DNA from: Euleptes europaea
Lineage: Eukaryota; Chordata; Lepidosauria; Squamata; Sphaerodactylidae
Length of the DNA stretch: 64,000 nucleotides
Direction of reading: 5' to 3'
Assembly (NCBI RefSeq): GCF_029931775.1
Contig: NC_079331.1
Coordinates: 22,817,720-22,881,719, forward strand
Shown: positions 57,355 through 64,000 of the stretch, one piece after another
How the letters are laid out: every line of letters starts with the position of its first letter
Position numbering within the stretch: position 1 is the first letter of the stretch
The notes under the pieces: generated by a model
What the model was told of the DNA's origin: nothing
The model's input: only the letters and a program-made list of their open reading frames with translations
Database searches by the model: none
Position numbers and translations under genes: made by a program

Positions 57355-60300
57355 GTGGGTCGGCGGCGGCGGCGCCCCATCTCTTGGCCGGGTGGCCGCT
57401 TGACCAAACTCCCATAAGCCTTTGCTGCTGCAGCTGCCCCCCCTCCTTCCCAGCATTCCTTGCGTCCATTACTGAAGCCTTGAGAAACAGCAGCCCGTCA
57501 TGGCGGGGGGGGGGAAAGGGTTAGGGTTGCCAACCTCCAGGTAGTAGCTGGAGATCTGCTGTTACAACTGATCTGCAGCCGATAGCGATCAGTTCCCCTG
57601 GAGACAATGGCCGCTTTGGCAATTGGACTCTATGGCATTGAAGTCCCCAAACCACGCCCTCCTCAGGCTCTGCCCCAAAAACCTCCCGCCGGTGGCGAAG
57701 AGGGCCCTGGCAACCCTAGCATAGGGTCGCAAACCTCCACGAAGTAGCTGGAAATCTCCAGGGATTATAACTGACCTCCAGGCGATAGAGATCAGTTCAC
57801 CTGGAGAACTTGGCTGCTTTGGAAGGTTGACTCCATGGCATTATGCCCCATTGCAGCCCCTCCTCTCCCTAAGCCCCGCCTTCCTCAGGCTCCACCCAGG
57901 TATTTCCCAACCAGGCGCTGGCAGCCCTACCTGTGCAAGACCCCCTCCCTGCTTGTTCCAGCCTGGCTCCTCAAGCCAGGCCACTCTTAGTCTATGCTCA
58001 GGACTCCTTCCTCCCAACAACCCTGCAAGGTATGTTAGGCATTGAGAATGGATGGCCAAGGTCAACCTCAAGAGCATCATGGTGGTAGGACAGGGGTGCC
58101 CATCTCCAGGTGGTGGCTGGAGAAATCCTACAATTACATCTGGTCTCCAAGTCACAGAGATCAGTTCCCCGGGAGAAAATGGCAGCTTTATAAGGTGGAC
58201 TGTATGCCATTGTACCATGCTGAGGTCCCTCCCCAAATCCTGCCCTCCCCAGGATCCACCTCCAAAATTTTCAGATATTTCCCAACACAGAGCCGGCAAC
58301 CTTATGGTAGAATGTGGAGTTGAACGCAGGGCCCACCCAGTCCAACACTCCAAACCACAACACCACAGTCCGTCTCATGCTGCAGGTGGGGTCTCGCCTG
58401 CTCTGTACAAAGTGTATCTTTCCCTGTGTTAAACCAGTGTGGGGGAGAAAAGGCTTGGCTGCAACCTTTCTCCTCAGCACCCTAGTTTTCTTGGCAGGGG
58501 GATGTTTTCCAGACTTGTGGGCCTCACATACATTTCCTGCCTCAGTGAGATGTGGGCCTCTCTCTCAGCCTCTCCTACCTCACAAGACTGTTGTGAAGGG
58601 GGGAGGATCATGGTTGCAGTCCTGTGCTCCTTGGAGGAAGGGTGAGGTAAAAGGCAATCAGTAAATCTTTAGGCCGCTTCTTAGCTGTCTTCTGACTTTC
58701 TGCTCTGATGTTGTTCCCAGGAGACTTTCCTTTAGGTTAGCCCCTTTCCCACCGTACATCCCATTGTAGGCTTCATAAAGGGTTTCTGCTTCAGCTTTGA
58801 GGCAGCTCCATGATCATGGTTTTAATGTATTTCCTGTTTATTTGCACATTCCAATCTAAGCGCCATCTTTCCTTATAATACAGGCATACCTCAGAGATAT
58901 TGTGGGTTCGGTTCCAGACCACCGCAATAAAGCAAATATTCTAATAAAACAAGTCACATTATTATTATTTTTTTGGTTTCCCAGTGCAAGTAAAAGTTAT
59001 GTTTACACTATACTGTAGTCTGTTAAGTGTGAAATAGCATTATGTCTAAAAAAAGGATGTATGAACCTTAGTTAAAAAATACTTAGGTATGCATGTACTG
59101 ATTTCTGAATGGTCTAACCCCAGAGGAAAGAATCACATCCGTGGTCCTGAGGTCTTTGGACACAAATGTGACGGGTAGACACATAGTCTAATCCCCAGTT
59201 TAGAAGGGTTCATTGCCCCCTTTCAAATAAGCTGAGGAGGAAACTCCATTAAACACCATGGGCCTTGCTTCTGAGTAAACATGTTTAGACTTGGGCAATA
59301 TGTGTCATTAATACTAACCAGGGTCTGGCTTGACTTGGGTCTAGCAAGCTCGGTTCCGGAAAAAGGTCAACAGCATAATTCTAACATTGTTTTGGAAACA
59401 TCCAAGAAGGTGGATTTGATCAAATGGAAGATTACGTTGACAGACCTCATTGCAAAGAAAGATCTGCCTCAAGGCTGGGTGTGACCTCTCACTGTGCAAG
59501 GGTTTGTGTACCGATCTGTATGGGAGGAGGTGTGCATGTTAAATGCCGTCACGCCGCTTCCAACTCATGGTGACCCTATGAATCAGTGCCCTCCAAAATG
59601 TCCTATTGTTAACAGCCTTGCTCAGGTCTTGCAGACTGAGGGCCGTGGCTTCCTTGTTTGAGTCAATCCATCTCCTGCTGGGTCAGATATGACATAAATG
59701 CCACTTGGTTGGGCCAGGCCAGGCCTCGCCAGCCCAGATCGAGAGTAGGGTGTGGGGTGGCCGTCTCGGCTGGCCCATAGGATGGATAAGAGCTCTCAAG
59801 GGGCCGGATCCGGCCCATGGGCCTTATGTTGACACCTTGGTGTAAAGCGATGCAGCGAAATAGCTTGAGAGATCTACTAAACAACACAACGACTAGGAGT
59901 GCAGAAATTAGAAACTGCAAAAACTGTCAAATGTGGTAAGTCAAGGGATGTGGAAAATGGAGTCACAAATGCAGAAACAATGCCATAAGAGAAGGACAAT
60001 GTGAACCACAAACAGAAAATATATAATATACATAGTGGCATAGACCACAGTCCCGCGCACTTTATAAAAGCACCATCCTGAACCATTCCGTTATACTAAT
60101 TCCCTGTTACGTTTATAAAAATGCTTTCCTGGAACAACTCTTATTTTATATTGTTTGCAGAAAGATGTAGTTTCTTGGCATAGTTTAAAAAGACATTCTG
60201 TGTAGCTGCCCTGAATCTGTGACCAAAGTCCTGAGCACTATCCTATAATTCTCTGACCCCCCCCTTTCTTCTTTGACTTGGCTTTTGGTGGCTGGGGTTA

Positions 60301-62325
60301 AACCAATTTCCATTTGATAGCATATTTTATATTTAATGGATATCTTTATCTGTGGTTTCGACTGTGGGTTAATTATGTTGTGATTTGCCTCCAGCTCTTT
60401 GGAGGGAGCCAGTTAGAAATGTACATAAATGAAGTAAATAGTTCTCATTCCCTCCCACCCCATTAGGGGGGAATGTTTTGCAGCGGTTTTCTCTCTAACT
60501 TTTAAAGTTAGCACTGCAAACGTTCTGCTTGCTTTTTCTTTCTTCTGCGTCTCATGAAACTGCATGTATTTAAGAACCCTGTTTAGCTTTTCATCTGGGG
60601 TTGTGTGTGTTCATGAGCCAGCATGGTATAGTCGTTAAGAGCAGTGAGAGCCAGCGTGGTGTAGTGGTTAAGAGCGGTGGTTTGGAACGGTGGGCTCTGA
60701 TCTGGAGAACTGGGTTTGATTCCCCACTCCTCCACATGAGTGGTAGAGGCTAATCTGGTGAACTGGATTTATTTCCCCACTCCTACACATGAAGCCAGCT
60801 GGGTGACCTTGGGCTAGTCACAGTTCTTTTAGAGCTCTCTCAGCCCCACCTACCTCAGGGTGTCTGGGGAGGGGAAGGTGATTGTAAGCCAGTTTGATGC
60901 TTCCTTAAGTGGTAGAGAAAATCGGCATATACAAACCAATTCTTCTTCTTCATTGAGTGTTTGAACTGATTGTTTAGGTTCACGAAGATCTTCAGCAGCT
61001 GAAGGAGAAGCTCCAAGACAGCAGCCGGGGCTGGGAAGCCGCAGACGTGGGAACCCTTGAAGCTGCTATTGAAAGAACTGAGAGTGGGTTAAGGGTAAGA
61101 TCAAAAGCCACCCTTAATGCAGAGAGGGAAGAACCGCCCCCTCTAAAGTCTGTCTCCGTTTTTGCTTCTGAATAGACCGGGGCCAGATCTCCTCTCTATG
61201 TAAATTTTTGAGAGCCAGCGTAGTGTAGTGGTTAAGAGCAGTGGTTTGGAGCGGTGGACTCTGATCTGAAGAACCGGGTTTGATTCCCCACTCCTCCAGA
61301 TGAGCAGAGGACACTAATCTGGTGAACTGGGTTGGTTTCCCCACTCCTATATATGAAGCCAGCTGGGTGACCTTGGGCAAGTTACAGCTCTGTTAGAGCT
61401 CTCTCAGCCTCACCTACCTTACAGGGTGTCCATTGCGGGGAGGGAAAGGGAAGGTGAATGTATGCCGGTTTTACTCTCTCTTAAATGGTAGACAAAGTTG
61501 GCATATAAAAACCAACTCTTTTTCTAAATTCCATCTCTGAAGGGTCAACCTTTTGATCTGCCAAGCATTGTATTCCGGCACTGTGATCCCACTAGTTGGG
61601 TGGTCAGAATTTGGCAGGCTTCTTGTCGAGCAGCGCAATCCTAAGGGGGGGGGGGCTAGTTGCGCCGCAGCCGGGGATGGCACACCTACCGTGCAGCCTC
61701 CTCAGCAGCTTTTTGCGCCATGGCCAGCAAGCCGAACAGGATCACTCCCCCAACACCCTTGAAACTACTGTATGCAGTTCCATGGGCTGCACTACCATTT
61801 TTGCTGGCATAAGTTTGTGCTGGCAAAATGGGGCATACCTGGGGCGAAAGGGCTCAGGGAGCATTAATGTCAGCCCCGCCCCCAGCCGGCCCCTGCTCCC
61901 ACTGCAACTACACCAGTGCCCATGCGTGGCACTGCTGCGCCACTCCCTGGCACCAGCATAAGTGGCCTGGTGCCGGCATACGTGCCCATTTTGACGGCAC
62001 AAGTGGCATTTATACCCGTGCCAGGGTCACGCTGCCTCCTAAGCCCTCCCCCGCCAGGATTGCACTGTTAGACTGGCATAGTCTTCAAGAAACACAGAGC
62101 CGGCTGTGTCTCTTGCCTCCATGATCCAGGGCCAAACCGAGGCCAGCTGCTTTGTCGTCATGAACTTAGCTAACTCTGACTTTGTCCTAACAGCCTCCGT
62201 TTTTCTTCCTCTCCTGTGCCTGTACAGAAACACACGGAGAGGTATTTATATGCTATTAACACATCCGTCTTAACTATTTCGCCAACTGATAACGCAGGCC
62301 TGTGCTCAAGACAGATTTCCAGATG
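57313..62325 (+). CDS. IQCH: IQCH, exons 1-3 (gene continues past the window)
   Basis: IQCH is an IQ-motif (calmodulin-binding type) protein mainly expressed in testis and needed for sperm function. Three exons of 42, 117 and 98 bp code about 85 residues of its N-terminus, with blocks VHEDLQQLKEKL, TLEAAIERTESGLR and RYLYAINTSVLT. As recalled, human reads IHEDLYQLKEKL, SLETAIKRTEMGLR and KYLNVVNQNVLT. The IQ motifs lie in later exons outside the window. The call rests on this N-terminal match and on the conserved head-to-head arrangement with AAGAB. Confidence 0.9.
57525..57932 (+). mobile_element. Two adjacent MITE copies in IQCH intron 1
   Basis: 57525-57718 (agggttgccaacctccaggt to ggcaaccctag) and 57720-57932 (gggtcgcaaacctccacgaa to gctggcagcccta). 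Confidence 0.75.
58090..58310 (+). mobile_element. MITE copy in IQCH intron 1
   Basis: Contains catctccaggtggtggctgg and ccccgggagaaaatggcagc, and ends agccggcaacctta. Confidence 0.7.
58311..58880. other. IQCH intron 1, nothing recognised
   Basis: Non-coding. Confidence 0.4.
58881..59095. mobile_element. Tigger1-like (pogo/mariner) MITE with TA duplication
   Basis: Starts caggcatacctcagagatat and ends aggtatgcatg, terminal inverted repeats flanked by TA at 58879-58880 and 59096-59097. The interior ccagaccaccgcaataaagc, tttggtttcccagtgca and ctatactgtagtct agree with mammalian Tigger1 as I remember it. Confidence 0.85.
59098..59536. other. IQCH intron 1, nothing recognised
   Basis: Non-coding. 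Confidence 0.4.
59537..59684 (-). mobile_element. Bov-B LINE 3' end
   Basis: Contains aactcatggtgaccctatga and ttgctcaggtcttgcagact. Confidence 0.88.
59685..59848. mobile_element. hAT fragment related to 11750-11907
   Basis: Shares ccggatccggccc and gggccttatgttgacacc; the left end is lost against the Bov-B. Confidence 0.7.
59849..60616. other. IQCH intron 1, nothing firmly recognised
   Basis: About 60100-60190 weakly resembles the LINE 3' UTR seen at 63432-63830. Confidence 0.35.
60617..60951 (+). mobile_element. SINE-A with duplicated head, upstream of IQCH exon 2
   Basis: A partial head (gagccagcatggtatagtcg) is followed by a full SINE-A (agccagcgtggtgtagtggt). The CTT tail at 60941-60951 ends 25 nt before the acceptor dinucleotide. 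Confidence 0.9.
60978..61094 (+). CDS. IQCH: IQCH exon 2
   Basis: The exon codes VHEDLQQLKEKLQDSSRGWE then AADVGTLEAAIERTESGLR: 39 codons, phase 0 at both ends. The heptad-like leucine spacing suggests a helix or coiled coil. Acceptor is tgtttAG at 60976-60977; donor is GTAAGA. A sense SINE-A ends 25 bp before the AG. Confidence 0.92.
61210..61526 (+). mobile_element. SINE-A
   Basis: Full-length copy with double head, beginning about 115 bp after IQCH exon 2. Confidence 0.9.
61527..62227. other. IQCH intron 2, GC-rich block of unknown nature
   Basis: 61780-62050 is GC-rich with recurring variants of tggcaccagcataagtggc and gtgccggcatacgtgccc, suggesting degenerate internal repeats. No coding homology. 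Confidence 0.4.
62228..62325 (+). CDS. IQCH: IQCH exon 3
   Basis: The exon codes KHTERYLYAINTSVLTISPT then DNAGLCSRQISR and two bases (TG) of the next codon, probably Trp. Acceptor is ctgtacAG; donor is GTAAGC at 62326. No later exon was recognised before 64000. Confidence 0.88.
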
Positions 62326-62734
62326 GTAAGCTCATTCATTCATTTAAAACATTTATTAGCTGCCTTTCTTCCTTGTGGAACTCAAGACAGCTTACCACAT
62401 AAAACTTAAGAAAAACACAGTAAAACAACCATTATAAAACCCATTAAAAGTCACAACTTATTTTAATGTTAATTTCCTTTTATTGCGGGAAGTGAATTGC
62501 GTGTGTTGGCTGATTTTAGTAGTGGGAGAAGGTCCTTTTTGGTATTCTGAAATAATCTTATAGTTGTAGTATTTGGTCATTCAGGGGGCATTTTTGCAAA
62601 TGGCAGGAAAAAACTATAGTACTCCTAAGACATTCCTCTCAGCACCTGTTGGACTCAATGATCTTTTGATGTTCTGTGACTGCATTTTGTAGCATGTAAG
62701 ACACTGGTAATACATCAGTAATCTTTATTTATAT
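62326..62734. other. IQCH intron 3, remnant LINE tail
   Basis: 62335-62465 (catttattagctgcctttct, acagcttaccacataaaac) looks like an old LINE 3' end; the rest is unrecognised. Confidence 0.35.
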
Positions 62735-63830
62735 ATTTGTTGATGTTGTTTATAGTCCGCCTTTCTCGCTGAGACTCGAGGCAGATTACACAGTTTAAGT
62801 CAGCACAGTCAACAGGATGGGACATTCAGTAAGCAATGCAGTAGGATTTGGACTGCAGAAATCTGAATACTGCTGAAACAAAGCATAAGCATTAACATGA
62901 CTTGACTTGTTGACCCCAGCATTTGCCGGGGAGGCCGGGTTATAAGCCTAATAAAATAAATAAATGATACAGAAATAAATGATACAGAAATTACTTACTA
63001 GGATCATATTTACAGATAGGACAGTAGGATCATACTTACAGCAATAGACAGGACGTGCTGTACACAGTAGTACACATGCTGTATACATTTCCCTTCTTTA
63101 AAGCATCTTTCCGAACCATTCAGTTATAGTAAAAAGGTAAAGGTCCCCTGAACAAGCACCAAGTCATTCCTGACCTATGGGGTGACGTCACATCCTGACG
63201 TTTATTAGGCAGACTTTGTTTACATGGTGGTTTGCCAGTGCCTTCCCCAGTTATCTTCCCTTTACCCCCAGCAAGCTGGGTACTCATTTGACCGACCTCG
63301 GAACGATGGAAGGCTGAGTCAACCTTGAGCCGGCTACCTGAGACCAACTTCCGTCGGGATCGAACTCAGGTCGTGAGCAGAGTTTGGACTGCAGTACTGC
63401 AGCTTACCACTCTGTGCCACGGGGCTCCTCTCAGTTATAGTACAGACTGGTTATCTGTGTAAAAATGCCCCCTTGAATAATTCAGTTTTGCATAGTATGC
63501 AGAAAGACAGAAGAGGGAGAGTGGGAGCCTTCTTCACCTATACTGGCTAGCCATTTCATAGCGTTGGGGCCACCACAGAGAAGGCTCAGGTATGGGCAGT
63601 TGTTGGTTTTGCCCATTTGCATGTTGGCGCCTGCAGAAGATCCTTCTCAGATGAGCGAAGCTGTTGTGGTGGAGCAGAGGGAGAGAGGTGGTCCTGCAAA
63701 CGTGAGGGACCACGGCTGTGAAGAGCTTTGTATGTGGTAACCAGTAACGGATGGGCAGCCAGAGGGTTTTTTAAAAAGGGGGCCGGAGTAACTGGCTGGT
63801 GTGAGACATGATGTCGCTGGTCTGTGATCC
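62735..63830 (-). mobile_element. Unnamed squamate LINE 3' UTR region, split by a Sauria SINE
   Basis: 62735-63131 (gtccgcctttctcgctgaga) and 63432-63830 (ggggccaccacagagaaggc, gctgtgaagagctttgtatg) flank the SINE and are shared in style with 55555-55970. Strand is uncertain. Confidence 0.5.
63132..63430 (-). mobile_element. Sauria SINE, full length, 12-bp duplication
   Basis: The minus strand starts gaggagccccgtggcacaga (tRNA-like head), has B-box gttcgatcccgacggaagtt, a Bov-B-like part and the end acctttacctttt. tcagttatagta is repeated at 63120-63131 and 63431-63442. This family marks squamates. Confidence 0.93.
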
Positions 63831-64000
63831 AACAAGGCCTTTCTTATGGTGTTATAGTGAGGAATATGCAGTAGAGGCTCCCCTATACATTGGGAGCCCT
63901 GGCCATATAATCAGTCCTTGGCATATTACCCTACATGCTTAACCGACCCCCAACAGAGAAGGGCTTACATGCTCGCTAGATTTAATGCCCTTCCTTCTGC

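Larger units (their letters stand above)
56855..57490. promoter_or_regulatory. CpG-rich bidirectional promoter of AAGAB and IQCH
   Basis: The stretch is dense in CpG and GC boxes compared with its AT-richer flanks. It contains the AAGAB start (56947, minus) and the IQCH start (57313, plus), so 365 bp separate the two ATGs. Visible motifs include a CACGTG E-box at 57255-57260, CTTCCGC ETS-type half sites near 56990-57015, CCCGCC GC boxes, and gttgctaag near 57238, which resembles an RFX X-box half site and would fit a ciliary/testis gene. There is no TATA box. Motif roles are inference. Confidence 0.8.

Noticed and set aside
57060-57524. Additional genes in the CpG-rich promoter
   Set aside because: The long frames are by-products of GC-rich sequence around the real AAGAB and IQCH first exons.
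62326-64000. IQCH exon 4 within the window
   Set aside because: No frame with IQCH-like sequence flanked by AG and GT in the required phase was recognised; the stretch is mostly LINE and Sauria SINE.

Overview
The window is vertebrate nuclear DNA, about 64 kb, with three spliced protein genes in the order SMAD3 (+), AAGAB (-), IQCH (+). This is the order found on human 15q22.33. The repeats point to a squamate reptile: a typical Sauria SINE with a Bov-B-type tail (63132-63430), several Bov-B LINE fragments, many CR1 LINE ends, tRNA-headed SINEs and 5S-rRNA-headed SINEs. A gecko-like lineage is possible, but the sequence alone does not show it.

Layout. 1-9962 is the end of the large SMAD3 intron 1; exon 1, coding residues 1-69, lies upstream of the window. 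SMAD3 exons 2-9 run from 9963 to 23934 and code for residues 70-426 without interruption. A long, repeat-laden 3' UTR follows, probably ending near a poly(A) signal at 31791. AAGAB is convergent: its likely poly(A) signal is at 33535-33540 (complement), and its ten coding exons run from 35046 back to 56947, giving 309 aa. AAGAB and IQCH start head to head, 365 bp apart, in a CpG-rich bidirectional promoter. IQCH exons 1-3 occupy 57313-62325 and the gene leaves the window. Every exon boundary was read from conserved protein, AG/GT sites and phase, and all phases agree.

The genes have separate jobs: SMAD3 is the TGF-beta/activin signal transducer, AAGAB is an AP-1/AP-2 clathrin adaptor assembly chaperone, and IQCH is an IQ-motif protein of testis and sperm. 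Only AAGAB and IQCH appear to share regulatory DNA.

Most remaining sequence is mobile-element debris. The main families are SINE-A (tRNA head, CTT tail), SINE-B (tRNA-Ala-like head), 5S-headed SINEs, CR1 and a second CR1-like LINE, Bov-B, six hAT elements with 8-bp target duplications, a Tigger1-like MITE and a GGTTGCCAAC-ended MITE.

No undescribed protein system was found. The signals most worth following are:
- three acceptors in three genes (SMAD3 exon 2, AAGAB exon 6, IQCH exon 2) that lie 4-25 nt downstream of the CTT tail of a same-strand SINE-A, which in the first two appears to supply the polypyrimidine tract;
- a SPIN-like hAT holding a promoter-like CpG-rich block;
- a MITE very close to mammalian Tigger1;
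- long indel-free palindromes and chimeric SINEs.
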